The notes beneath the pieces were generated by a model. It saw nothing but the letters and a program-made list of their open reading frames with translations, ran no database searches and was not told the origin of the DNA. 64,000 nt of DNA from Marinicella meishanensis. Lineage in GTDB: Bacteria > Pseudomonadota > Gammaproteobacteria > Xanthomonadales > Marinicellaceae. Both the position numbers and the translations under genes were made by a program. Below are positions 9,464 through 17,663 of the stretch, piece after piece. The first letter of the stretch is position 1. Each line of letters begins with the position of its first letter. The stretch lies in NCBI RefSeq assembly GCF_019931145.1, contig NZ_JAIOUV010000003.1:124001-188000 (forward strand), written 5' to 3'.

Positions 9464-11218
9464 ATGTCTGCCAACCACCCCCCTCTGGACTTCACCCAAC
9501 TGGGTTTGTCTGATGCCGTCTTGCAAGCAGTGCAAGACAATGGATACGAACAGCCCTCGCCGATTCAACAGGCTTGCATTCCACCTATTTTGGCCGGCCA
9601 GGATGTGCTGGGCCAAGCCCAAACCGGCACCGGTAAAACCGCGGCTTTTGCCTTGCCCATCATTTCCCGCTTGAAGCCCAAGAAATCAGCGGTGCAGGTG
9701 TTGGTGTTGACCCCCACCCGTGAGCTGGCGATTCAGGTGGCCGAAGCGTTCCAAGCCTATGCCCGACACACGGCCGGGTTCAGTGTGTTGGCGGTGTATG
9801 GTGGACAAAGCTATGACGGCCAATTGAAAAAGTTGAAACGCGGGGTGCAAGTGGTGGTTGGAACCCCAGGGCGCGTGATGGACCACATGCGCCGCAAAAC
9901 TTTGCAACTGGATCAATTGGACATGTTGGTGTTGGATGAGGCCGATGAGATGTTGCGCATGGGCTTCATTGATGATGTCAATTGGATTTTGAGTCACACC
10001 CCAGATGGGCGACAAATTGCCTTGTTTTCTGCGACCATGCCCAAAGCCATCAAGCAGGTAGCGGTGAACCATTTGCAGCAACCGGTTGACATCAAGATCA
10101 AAGCCAAAACAACCACCGCGAAAAACATCAGACAACGGTTTTGGCTGGTCAGCGGCATGCCCAAGCTGGAAGCTTTGAGCCGCTTGTTGGAGGTGGAAAA
10201 GTATGCCGGGGTGTTGGTCTTTGTGCGCACCAAAATGGCCACCGAGGAAGTGGCCGAAAAACTCCAAGCCAGGGGGTTTGCCGCCGAAGCCTTGAATGGC
10301 GACATGGTGCAAAAACAACGCGAACGTTTGGTGTCCAAACTCAAATCTGGTGCCACCGACATTTTGATAGGTACCGATGTGGTGGCCCGTGGATTGGATG
10401 TGGATCGCATCAGCCATGTGATCAATTATGACGTGCCTTATGACACCGAATCCTACGTCCATCGCATTGGGCGAACAGGGCGAGCTGGCCGTTCTGGTGA
10501 AGCCATTTTGTTCATCACCAAGCGGGAACAGCGGATGTTAAAAATGATCGAAAAAGCCACCAATCAGCCGATTGAACGCATGACCATTCCCAGCATTGCT
10601 GACATCAATGAAAGCCGCCAGCAACGCTTCAAAGAGCAACTGCTGGAAACCCTGGCAAGCCAAGACTTGTCAGCGTATCAAGCCGTGATGGCAGCCATCG
10701 AAGAGGAAACAGCGCACAGCCCCAGCGAATTGGCCGCAGCCATGGCCCATCTGTTGCATGGGGATCAGGGCATGTTGTTGACCGAGTCCGCAGCACCACA
10801 ACAAGCCGCCACTCATGCCCGAATCAAGGCCGCCCATGGCCATTTGGCCAGCCAGCCCGAGCCTTTGCATGAGTTTCCTGACATACCCATGGAACGGTTT
10901 GTGTTGGCCGTGGGTCGTTCTCATGGTGTCACCCCCAGTCAAGTGGTGGGTATGATTTGCAACGAAGCCGAATTGGACCGGGTTTATGTCGGTCAAATTG
11001 ACATCCATGAGCAAGTGACCACCGTTGACTTGCCTGCCGACATGCCACCTGAGATCCTGGCCATCCTGCGACGGGCCATGATCTGTGGCCGCCGCAGTGG
11101 CATGCAAAGTATGGTCGAATTTCAGTCTGCCGGCCAGTCCGCCAAGTCAGCTCACAAGCCCAGCGAACAGCGCCGCCGTCGCCAACCGAAGAAAAACCGC
11201 AAATTCCGTAAAAAATAG
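9464..11218 (+). CDS. deaD: DEAD-box ATP-dependent RNA helicase DeaD/CsdA-type
   Basis: RNA helicase for ribosome assembly and mRNA unwinding, often cold-induced. The 584-residue product has the Q motif (YEQPSPIQQ), motif I AQTGTGKT, motif II VLDEADEM, SAT in LFSATMP, and motif VI HRIGRTGRAGRSG. A C-terminal DbpA-like RNA-binding domain (about 470-545) and a basic tail rich in R and K follow. Helicase core plus DbpA-like domain plus basic tail is the DeaD arrangement and separates it from RhlE or RhlB. A TATAAT box lies about 30 bases upstream of the ATG. Confidence 0.93.
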   Translation: MSANHPPLDFTQLGLSDAVLQAVQDNGYEQPSPIQQACIPPILAGQDVLGQAQTGTGKTAAFALPIISRLKPKKSAVQVLVLTPTRELAIQVAEAFQAYARHTAGFSVLAVYGGQSYDGQLKKLKRGVQVVVGTPGRVMDHMRRKTLQLDQLDMLVLDEADEMLRMGFIDDVNWILSHTPDGRQIALFSATMPKAIKQVAVNHLQQPVDIKIKAKTTTAKNIRQRFWLVSGMPKLEALSRLLEVEKYAGVLVFVRTKMATEEVAEKLQARGFAAEALNGDMVQKQRERLVSKLKSGATDILIGTDVVARGLDVDRISHVINYDVPYDTESYVHRIGRTGRAGRSGEAILFITKREQRMLKMIEKATNQPIERMTIPSIADINESRQQRFKEQLLETLASQDLSAYQAVMAAIEEETAHSPSELAAAMAHLLHGDQGMLLTESAAPQQAATHARIKAAHGHLASQPEPLHEFPDIPMERFVLAVGRSHGVTPSQVVGMICNEAELDRVYVGQIDIHEQVTTVDLPADMPPEILAILRRAMICGRRSGMQSMVEFQSAGQSAKSAHKPSEQRRRRQPKKNRKFRKK

Positions 11219-11293
11219 GCACATTGGCGCAATTCTTGACACCAAATTGACAGCGCCAGCCCTACCATGACATTTTGGGCTTTGGAACCCGCG

Positions 11294-12241
11294 ATGAAAA
11301 AAATCAAAGTTGGCATCAGTGCCTGTTTGTTGGGGCAAGCCGTGCGCTTCAACGGCTCTCACAAGAATTCACCGTTCTGCAGTCAAGTGCTGGCTGAATG
11401 GTTCGAATTCGTGCCCATTTGTCCAGAAGTGGAAATAGGCATGGGCATCCCCCGCGAGCCAATTCGTTTGGTCAATGAGAAAGGCCAGATCCGGGTCAAG
11501 AATGTCACCGACCACAGCCGCGATTACACCGACCAACTGCGGGCTTTGGCCGATCAAAAGGCCCCGGAATTGACCGACTTGTGTGGTTACATATTCATGC
11601 AAAAGTCGCCCAGTTGTGGGGTGTTCCGGGTCAAAGTTTACAATGAAAATGGCATGCCCGAAACCAACCCAGCGATGGGTGCCTTTGCCCACCAGTTGCA
11701 ACAACATCGGCCCTTGTTGCCGATGGAAGAGGCTGGCCGCTTGAACGACATTCGCTTGCGTGAAAACTTCATCATTCGGGTGTTTGCCAACCACGATTGG
11801 CAACAAAACGTGGCGGCTGATCCACAGCCCAAAAACCTGGTGGCTTTCCACACCCGCTACAAGTTTTTGTTGCAAGCCCATTCCGAAGTTCACTACCGCC
11901 AACTGGGCCAACTGGTGGCCGAAGCCGGGGTTCGGCCCATGGACGAAGTGATGGCTGAATATTTTGGCTTATTCACCGCCTGTTTGACCCATGTGGCCAA
12001 GATCAACAACCACGTGAATGTGCTGTTGCACATGCTGGGTTTTTTGAAATCCAAGCTGCCCAGTGAAGTTAAAATGTCCATCATCAAGTTGATTGAGCGC
12101 TACAAAGAGCAAAAGATACACTTGATTGTGCCGATCACCATGCTCAAGCACTATGTCGAAATCTACCAAATCGAATACCTGCTGAACCAAAAGTACTTGT
12201 CACCTTATCCGTATGAACTGGGCTTGCGCAACAGCCTGTAA
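11294..12241 (+). CDS. YbgA-like protein: DUF523 domain fused to DUF1722
   Basis: The 315-residue protein has an N-terminal DUF523 domain (about 1-150), with the cysteine motifs GISACLLG and SPSCGV. A DUF1722 domain follows (about 190-305), with FHTRYKFLLQAHS and HVNVLLHMLGFLK. Its biochemical role is unknown. In many Gammaproteobacteria it neighbours a photolyase gene and light- or oxidation-responsive lipid genes like those that follow here, but no photolyase is present in this window. The ATG at 11294 (MKKIKVGISACL) is chosen over an in-frame start at 11267 because it places the conserved motif near the N-terminus. Confidence 0.85.
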   Translation: MKKIKVGISACLLGQAVRFNGSHKNSPFCSQVLAEWFEFVPICPEVEIGMGIPREPIRLVNEKGQIRVKNVTDHSRDYTDQLRALADQKAPELTDLCGYIFMQKSPSCGVFRVKVYNENGMPETNPAMGAFAHQLQQHRPLLPMEEAGRLNDIRLRENFIIRVFANHDWQQNVAADPQPKNLVAFHTRYKFLLQAHSEVHYRQLGQLVAEAGVRPMDEVMAEYFGLFTACLTHVAKINNHVNVLLHMLGFLKSKLPSEVKMSIIKLIERYKEQKIHLIVPITMLKHYVEIYQIEYLLNQKYLSPYPYELGLRNSL

Positions 12242-12359
12242 ACCCAGTCTTTAAACCCAGCAGCTCAACCCAGTCTTGGAATTGGGTGTGTTGCTGGCAA
12301 TCCATTCACAGGTCAATGGCAATTGTGCCGCATTTCCGATATCATGAAACAGGTGTTGT

Positions 12360-12365
12360 GAGGAG
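12360..12365 (+). promoter_or_regulatory. Ribosome binding site that fixes a TTG start
   Basis: GAGGAG lies six bases before the TTG at 12372. There is no ATG or GTG in a comparable position, and the first internal methionine falls after the first membrane segment. Confidence 0.7.
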
Positions 12366-12371
12366 TGTGTT

Positions 12372-13388
12372 TTGACCCGAGCTTTGGATAAACACAAAAA
12401 GACTGTTTTGCTGGTGTTTTTGTTGATCACCGTGGTAGCCGCGGTGGTGTTCGCTGTGGTGAATTACCAACGGGGGCAGGTGGCCCTGGCTGTGACCGAG
12501 CTGTTGGTGGCCATGATCTCGCTGGTGCTGTTGGTGTTGTTGCTCCGGCTCAAACAGGTGGCCAATGCCCGGGTCGTGGCCTTGCTGTTCATTTTGATGT
12601 TTTTTTCGGTCATGATGTTTGCATTTTCACTGGAGAAATCATCCCCCACCGTATTTGTTTGGGCCCTGGTCATCCCCATGGTTTCTTACTTGTTACTGGG
12701 AGTGAAAAGCGGCTTCATCCTCACCGCCTTGTTTTATTCGGTCTCTTTTGGGTTGTATTACCAACGTTTTCATGGACAACCCATCATCAATGAACAGGTG
12801 GCCTATGCCAATGTGTTTTTCAGCGCTTTATTGTTTTGGATCTTGTCCCATACCTACGAATTGACCAACCAAAAAAGCAAAGACAAACTCAGAAAGCAGG
12901 CCGTCTATGACCACCTCACAGGCTTGTACAACCGCACCTTGTTGAAGCGGTCGTTTGAAGAACATTTGTCTGCTGCGATGGATGATCACCTGGCGCTGAG
13001 TCTGGTGTTGTTTGACTTGGATCATTTCAAACAGATCAATGACCGCCATGGGCATGCGGTGGGCGATGAGGTGTTGCGGCGCTTTGCGGCGGTGTTGCGC
13101 AACATGGCGGGTGCTGACGCTCCCATCTTTCGCATCGGTGGTGAAGAATTTGTGGTGTTCATGGTCACCGATGACCTGGCTGACGCCATCGGTTTGGCCG
13201 AAACAGTGCGCCAAGCCACTGCCGACATTACCGTGGCGCAGATGGGTTTTGAATCCATCACCGTCAGTAGTGGTGTGGCCCTGACCCGCGATCCGGCAGA
13301 AACCATCGAAGGCTTGTTGCGACAGGCCGATCAGCGCATGTATCGGGCCAAGGACCTGGGCCGCAACCGGGTGGTTCACGAAGTTTGA
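12372..13388 (+). CDS. Membrane diguanylate cyclase (GGDEF)
   Basis: Makes the second messenger c-di-GMP. The 338-residue protein has an N-terminal membrane sensor of about six segments (residues 12-160) and a C-terminal GGDEF domain (about 175-335). DHLTGLYNRTLL, the metal-binding stretch FDLDHFKQIND and the active-site sequence GGEEF (residues 256-260) are intact, so it should be active. Translation probably begins at TTG 12372 behind GAGGAG. It stands alone between the YbgA-like gene and the lipid locus; whether it is functionally linked to either is unknown. Confidence 0.9.
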   Translation: MTRALDKHKKTVLLVFLLITVVAAVVFAVVNYQRGQVALAVTELLVAMISLVLLVLLLRLKQVANARVVALLFILMFFSVMMFAFSLEKSSPTVFVWALVIPMVSYLLLGVKSGFILTALFYSVSFGLYYQRFHGQPIINEQVAYANVFFSALLFWILSHTYELTNQKSKDKLRKQAVYDHLTGLYNRTLLKRSFEEHLSAAMDDHLALSLVLFDLDHFKQINDRHGHAVGDEVLRRFAAVLRNMAGADAPIFRIGGEEFVVFMVTDDLADAIGLAETVRQATADITVAQMGFESITVSSGVALTRDPAETIEGLLRQADQRMYRAKDLGRNRVVHEV

Positions 13389-13392
13389 TCGA

Positions 13393-13983
13393 TCAACAAG
13401 TCATGCGGCTTTGTGAGCAATCACTGAACGCCGATTTCAAGCGATCAATCACCGGCTCCTGACCAAACCAAATGTTGAAATATTGTTGGCTGAATGGTGC
13501 ATTGTTGGCCACCGCCAGCAACTGGTCGTTTTTGAATAATTTGAGTTGGTCGCCGGCGGAATGGACCAAATCAAAATATTCGCCGTCTGCAATGTCGGTG
13601 TAGCCGCTGTTGAATTCATTCAGCACCGCGGTCAATTGTTGCTTTTCTGCCTCTGAAGGCAGATTTTTCAAAAAGTATTCGGCCGCACTCTGTTTGAAAA
13701 AATCGGCTTTGACGTTTTTGAAGTAGTGAAATCGCACGATTTTATTGCTGGCTTGCAAAATCGGTGGGGACTCAGCGCAACTGGGTGCGTACCAACCAAT
13801 TTCAGCCACTTTGATGACCAAACCATAGCGCAAGGTGAAACTGTTGCACTGCTCATAGACGCTGTCGTTGTGTTCAATTTGACCCGGTAAATATTTGGCC
13901 GCATGACCGGTGGTGGTCAACAACAAGCCACAGATCAAAGCCCAGGTGGGGATGGAGGAAAAATCATTCATGGCACAACTCAC
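13393..13983 (-). CDS. Exported chalcone-isomerase-like protein
   Basis: A signal peptide or membrane anchor (about residues 10-28, ending GHAAKY) precedes a roughly 165-residue domain. The pattern YFDLVHSAGDQLKLF, LLAVANNAPFSQQYFNIWFG, then P..DRLKSAF matches the chalcone-isomerase-like fold found in bacterial exported proteins. The residues that make plant enzymes catalytic cannot be confirmed, and bacterial members are mostly thought to bind fatty acids or similar ligands. The GTG start at 13983 overlaps the stop of the upstream NTF2-like gene by four bases; ATG at 13971 is the alternative. Its position opposite the Cfa/DUF1365 operon matches an association I recall from other Gammaproteobacteria. 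Confidence 0.75.
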   Translation of the reverse strand: MSCAMNDFSSIPTWALICGLLLTTTGHAAKYLPGQIEHNDSVYEQCNSFTLRYGLVIKVAEIGWYAPSCAESPPILQASNKIVRFHYFKNVKADFFKQSAAEYFLKNLPSEAEKQQLTAVLNEFNSGYTDIADGEYFDLVHSAGDQLKLFKNDQLLAVANNAPFSQQYFNIWFGQEPVIDRLKSAFSDCSQSRMTC

Positions 13984-14534
13984 AGCATGGTTTTGACTTT
14001 TTTAACAAATCGACCCAGAAAAGGCAAATGTTCATAGAACGCCTCGGATGAGTCCCAAAAGTCTTGGTGAAACACCACCTGACCGGCTTCATTGAAACGC
14101 AATTGGGTCATGCCAATCGAACGGGAATGCACGTCCCGGCCTTGGATGGTGACCCTGATGTCCATCACCCAACGCACAAAATAGTCATGGTTGGCATGAA
14201 TCACATCGAGGATTTCGACGGTGGTGCTTTCCACATTGTTGGCTGATTCGGACATGTAATGCACCAGATCATCGATGTTGTGGATGATTTTAAAGGTGTC
14301 ATTGAAATAAATGTCATCGGCATAAACGGCGCGGATGTTTTGCTCGGTGGCACCCTGTTTAAAATCGGTGAAGATGGTGCCAAAAATGTATTCCACATCT
14401 TGTTCGGTGGTGGCCGGGGTGTTGGCCAGGTGTGACAGATACTGATCGACCGTGCGGTTGGGTTTGAGTTCAGGCGCACGACTGCAAGCATACATGACAC
14501 ACAACAGCAAGATGACTGCAATCAAGGATCTCAT
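13980..14534 (-). CDS. NTF2/SnoaL-like lipoprotein
   Basis: A lipoprotein signal (hydrophobic stretch ending MYAC, lipid-modified cysteine at residue 17) is followed by a domain of about 130 residues in the NTF2/SnoaL cone fold. Signs are DIYFNDTFKIIHNIDDLVHYM in the first half and VVFHQDFWDSSEAFYEHLPFLG at the end. Such folds bind small hydrophobic ligands. The protein would be anchored to a membrane facing the periplasm. It shares an operon with the chalcone-isomerase-like gene and diverges from the desaturase gene across 143 bases. Confidence 0.78.
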   Translation of the reverse strand: MRSLIAVILLLCVMYACSRAPELKPNRTVDQYLSHLANTPATTEQDVEYIFGTIFTDFKQGATEQNIRAVYADDIYFNDTFKIIHNIDDLVHYMSESANNVESTTVEILDVIHANHDYFVRWVMDIRVTIQGRDVHSRSIGMTQLRFNEAGQVVFHQDFWDSSEAFYEHLPFLGRFVKKVKTML

Positions 14535-14591
14535 GGGACCTCTGTGTTTATCAATTAAGGCCGCATGTTAGCAGTGGCCATGTGGATAAAT

Positions 14592-14624
14592 TGTGAACCA
14601 AAATGTCAGGGTCAAGGGTTCACA
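14592..14624. promoter_or_regulatory. Inverted repeat between the divergent lipid-locus operons
   Basis: TGTGAACC (14592-14599) and GGTTCACA (14617-14624) are perfect inverted 8-base half-sites with centres 25 bases apart. They lie in the 143-base gap between the NTF2-like gene (minus) and the desaturase gene (plus). Half-sites about 2.5 helical turns apart fit a dimer or tetramer operator that could control both directions. The bound protein is unknown; the operon's own OmpR-type regulator is one candidate. Confidence 0.5.
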
Positions 14625-14677
14625 GTTTCTTCACCGACCCCTTTCTATCATGGGCCCATCTGTTAACCACAAGACCC

Positions 14678-15598
14678 ATGAAAAAAACGATCACCAAATG
14701 GTTCGACAACACCCAAAGTCAGGTTGAGCAACTGACCAATCCCGATGCCATTGACCTCACTCGAATCATTCCTTTCATCGCCATCCACCTGGCTTGTTTG
14801 TTCGTCATGGTGGTTGGGGTTTCGTGGGTGGCTGTGCTGGTATGCGTGTTGTCCTATGGATTGCGCATGTTTGCCATCACCGCTTTTTACCACCGCTATT
14901 TTTCGCACAAGTCATTCAAAACTTCACGTTGGATGCAGGCCCTGTTTGCCGCTTTGGGGGCCACAGCCACCCAACGTGGGCCCATTTGGTGGGCCGCCCA
15001 CCACCGCCATCACCACATCCACGCCGACTCAAACGCCGACACCCATTCACCCAAGGATGGGTTTTGGCACAGTCATTTGAAGTGGTTTTTGATGAAGAAA
15101 AACTTCGCCACCAAGTCCGAATACGTGCGCGATTTGGAGCAGTATCCGGAACTCAAATTCATCGATCGGTTTGATATCTTGTTTCCCATCATTTACGCTT
15201 TCTTGTTGTTTGCTTTGGGCGCGGCCTTACAAACGTGGCAGCCCCAATTGGGCACCTCCGGCTGGCAAATGGTCATTTGGGGCTACTTCATCTCCACGGT
15301 GTTGTTGTCACACATCACTTATTGCATCAATTCTTTGGCCCATGTTTTTGGTTCCCGCGAATACGCCACCAAGGACGACAGCAAAAACAATTTCTGGTTG
15401 GCCATTTTGACCCTGGGTGAAGGTTGGCACAACAACCACCACTGTTGCCCTGGATCGGTCAAGCAAGGATTTAAGTGGTGGCAAATTGATGTCAGTTATT
15501 ATGCCTTATACCTGATGGACAAGGTTGGCTTGATTTGGGATTTGAAATACCCCAATCAAGAATTGTTGAACAAAAAACTGATCAGGCACAAACCATGA
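14678..15598 (+). CDS. Membrane fatty acid desaturase (acyl-CoA or acyl-lipid delta-9 type)
   Basis: Membrane diiron desaturase of the DesA/stearoyl-CoA desaturase family, 306 residues. The three histidine boxes are present: HRYFSH, HRHHH and HNNHH (in GEGWHNNHH). Two pairs of membrane segments and the NSLAHVFGSREY stretch between boxes 2 and 3 are typical. It should introduce a cis double bond into membrane-lipid acyl chains, the substrate needed by the Cfa-type enzymes downstream. ATG at 14678 is chosen because MKKTITKW starts the homologous region. Its stop overlaps the next start by four bases. It is the first gene of a nine-gene overlapping operon. Confidence 0.9.
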   Translation: MKKTITKWFDNTQSQVEQLTNPDAIDLTRIIPFIAIHLACLFVMVVGVSWVAVLVCVLSYGLRMFAITAFYHRYFSHKSFKTSRWMQALFAALGATATQRGPIWWAAHHRHHHIHADSNADTHSPKDGFWHSHLKWFLMKKNFATKSEYVRDLEQYPELKFIDRFDILFPIIYAFLLFALGAALQTWQPQLGTSGWQMVIWGYFISTVLLSHITYCINSLAHVFGSREYATKDDSKNNFWLAILTLGEGWHNNHHCCPGSVKQGFKWWQIDVSYYALYLMDKVGLIWDLKYPNQELLNKKLIRHKP

Positions 15599-16833
15599 AA
15601 GTGGCCATCATCGGTGCGGGAATCAGTGGTCTGATGGTGGCAGACCAACTCAATGATTGGGCCCAATACACGCTGTTTGAAGCGGCCGATTACCTCGGTG
15701 GACATGCCAACACCCATGCCATCGAGGTCGACGGCCAGACCATTCAAGTGGACACCGGGTTCATTGTGTTCAATGAAGACGTGTATCGGCATTTCAATGC
15801 CATGTTGGAAAAATATGGGGTGGAATCCATCCCCTCTGACATGAGTTTTGCGGTGTCCAACAGGGTCACTGGTTTGGAATACAACGCCACCAACCTGCGC
15901 AGTTTGTTTTGTCAGAAAGCCAATTTGTTCAAGCCCAAGTTTTATCGCATGTTGTTGGACATCAAACGATTTTATGGGGCCGCAGAAGCCATCATGGCTT
16001 CAGGGACCGACGTCGGCATCATGGCGTACTTGCAAGACAATGGCTACAGTGACTATTTCATCGAAGAACACATCATTCCCATGGTCAGTGCCTTGTGGTC
16101 GGGCGATTTCGCCACGGTGCATGATTATCCCTTGGTGTTCATGCTGCAGTTCATGAAAAACCACCAAATGTTGCAGCTCAATAACCGGCCTGAATGGCGC
16201 ACCATCAAACATGGCTCCCAGGCTTATGTCCAAGCCATGGCCGATCACATGACCGGTGAGGTGCGCTTGCATACCCCGGTTTTGGGCGTCAAACGGGAGA
16301 CGAATCAAGTGTTGGTCACCACTGAGCAGGGCACTGAAGTGTTTGATCAGGTGGTGTTCGCCACCCACACCGACACCACCTTGCGCCTGTTGCAAGACCC
16401 CACCGCCGCCGAACAATCGGCGTTGGCTGGCATTCCTTATGTGGAAAACCAGATGGCCTTGCACACCGATGCCAGTTTGTTGCCACGCAACCGCCAGGCC
16501 TGGGCCAGCTGGAGTGTCAACAAACACGCCGCCAACAATCCGGTCTGCACCGTGAATTACTACATGAATTTGTTGCAGTCCTTACCTTGTGACACGCCAG
16601 TGATCGTCTCATTGAACCAAAACGAATACATTGATCCGGATCAATTGTTGCTGACCAAAACCTATCACCACCCGATTTACACCCGCCAAACCTTGCAGTC
16701 GCAACAACAAATTCAAGCCTTGCAAGGCCAAAACAACACCCACTATTGTGGTGCCTATCTGGGTTGGGGCTTTCATGAAGACGGCGCCAGAAGTGGGGTT
16801 GAGGTGAGTCAAATGTTGAGGCAGTCAGCGTGA
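15595..16833 (+). CDS. FAD-dependent amine-oxidase-like oxidoreductase (COG2907 type)
   Basis: The 412-residue protein opens with the dinucleotide-binding motif GAGISGLMVADQL, followed by FEAADYLGGHANTH and a C-terminal FAD contact region GAYLGWGFHEDGARSG. This is the COG2907 group of flavin amine-oxidase-like proteins, regularly found with DUF1365 and Cfa genes. The substrate is probably a lipid rather than an amine, and related enzymes have been tied to unusual fatty acids, but the exact reaction is not established. ATGA overlap with the desaturase gene upstream, GTGA overlap with the DUF1365 gene downstream. Confidence 0.88.
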   Translation: MKVAIIGAGISGLMVADQLNDWAQYTLFEAADYLGGHANTHAIEVDGQTIQVDTGFIVFNEDVYRHFNAMLEKYGVESIPSDMSFAVSNRVTGLEYNATNLRSLFCQKANLFKPKFYRMLLDIKRFYGAAEAIMASGTDVGIMAYLQDNGYSDYFIEEHIIPMVSALWSGDFATVHDYPLVFMLQFMKNHQMLQLNNRPEWRTIKHGSQAYVQAMADHMTGEVRLHTPVLGVKRETNQVLVTTEQGTEVFDQVVFATHTDTTLRLLQDPTAAEQSALAGIPYVENQMALHTDASLLPRNRQAWASWSVNKHAANNPVCTVNYYMNLLQSLPCDTPVIVSLNQNEYIDPDQLLLTKTYHHPIYTRQTLQSQQQIQALQGQNNTHYCGAYLGWGFHEDGARSGVEVSQMLRQSA

Positions 16834-17663
16834 ACATGAGTGAACAAATGATCGCTGAATTGAGCCGCATGCGCCCTGGATTCGCCCATGGCCACGTGAT
16901 ACACAACCGCAAAACACCCCGCCGGCACCGTTTCAAGTACCACATGTGTTGGTGCTTGTTTGATTTGGATCAATTGTCTGAATGGATGACGAAGTCCAGG
17001 TTATGGCGTCACAACCGTTGGGCCTTGTTCAGTCTACATGACCGCGATTACATCAACCCTGAGTCACGCCCCATCAAAGAAAAATTACAACAATTCCTGG
17101 CGCAGAAAACTGGTGCCGCATTCAATGGGCAGGTGTGGCTGTTCACCCACCCACGATTTTTGGGCTATGGTTTCAATTCGGTGAATTTTTATTTCTGTTA
17201 TGAACAACAGCGGTTGACCCACATTGTCTCCGAAATCACCAACACCCCGTGGGGTGAAAAACACCTGTATTGGCACGATTGCCGGCCGCACGATGCCTTG
17301 AGTGAAACCCACGAGTTCTGTTTTGCCAAACAATTCCACATTTCACCATTCATGGCCATGGACATGCATTACCGGTGGCGCTTTACAGTCAGTCCAGAGC
17401 GGATCGGCATCACCATGGCGGTGGATAAAAATGACGTGAATGTGATGAACGTTGTTTTAGACACGAAAATCACACCCCTCATGGAGAATAACATCAACAG
17501 CCAGCCGCTCATGAAGTGGTTCCAGCCCTGGAAGATGTCGCTGGGAATTTATTGGCAGGCTGCCAAATTGTGGTTCAAAAAAACCCCGTTTTATGACCAC
17601 CCTGATAACCACAAGCCAGCCATGAAATCTGGCCAAGACAAGCAACAACACAACCGGAGATGA
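16830..17663 (+). CDS. DUF1365 protein of the Cfa-linked locus
   Basis: 277 residues with the DUF1365 hallmarks near the N-terminus (HGHVIHNRKTPRRHRFKY), the motif HPRFLGYGFNSVNFYFCY, and HISPFMAMDMHYRW. No membrane segment is obvious. The function is unknown; co-occurrence with COG2907 oxidoreductases and Cfa synthases is widespread, so a role in acyl-chain modification is the working idea. Start is GTG 16830 (overlapping the previous stop) or ATG 16836. It ends in an ATGA overlap with cfa. Confidence 0.88.
   Translation: MNMSEQMIAELSRMRPGFAHGHVIHNRKTPRRHRFKYHMCWCLFDLDQLSEWMTKSRLWRHNRWALFSLHDRDYINPESRPIKEKLQQFLAQKTGAAFNGQVWLFTHPRFLGYGFNSVNFYFCYEQQRLTHIVSEITNTPWGEKHLYWHDCRPHDALSETHEFCFAKQFHISPFMAMDMHYRWRFTVSPERIGITMAVDKNDVNVMNVVLDTKITPLMENNINSQPLMKWFQPWKMSLGIYWQAAKLWFKKTPFYDHPDNHKPAMKSGQDKQQHNRR

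Noticed and set aside
9686-10462. 258-codon open frame opposite deaD
   Set aside because: deaD helicase motifs cover the whole region on the plus strand.
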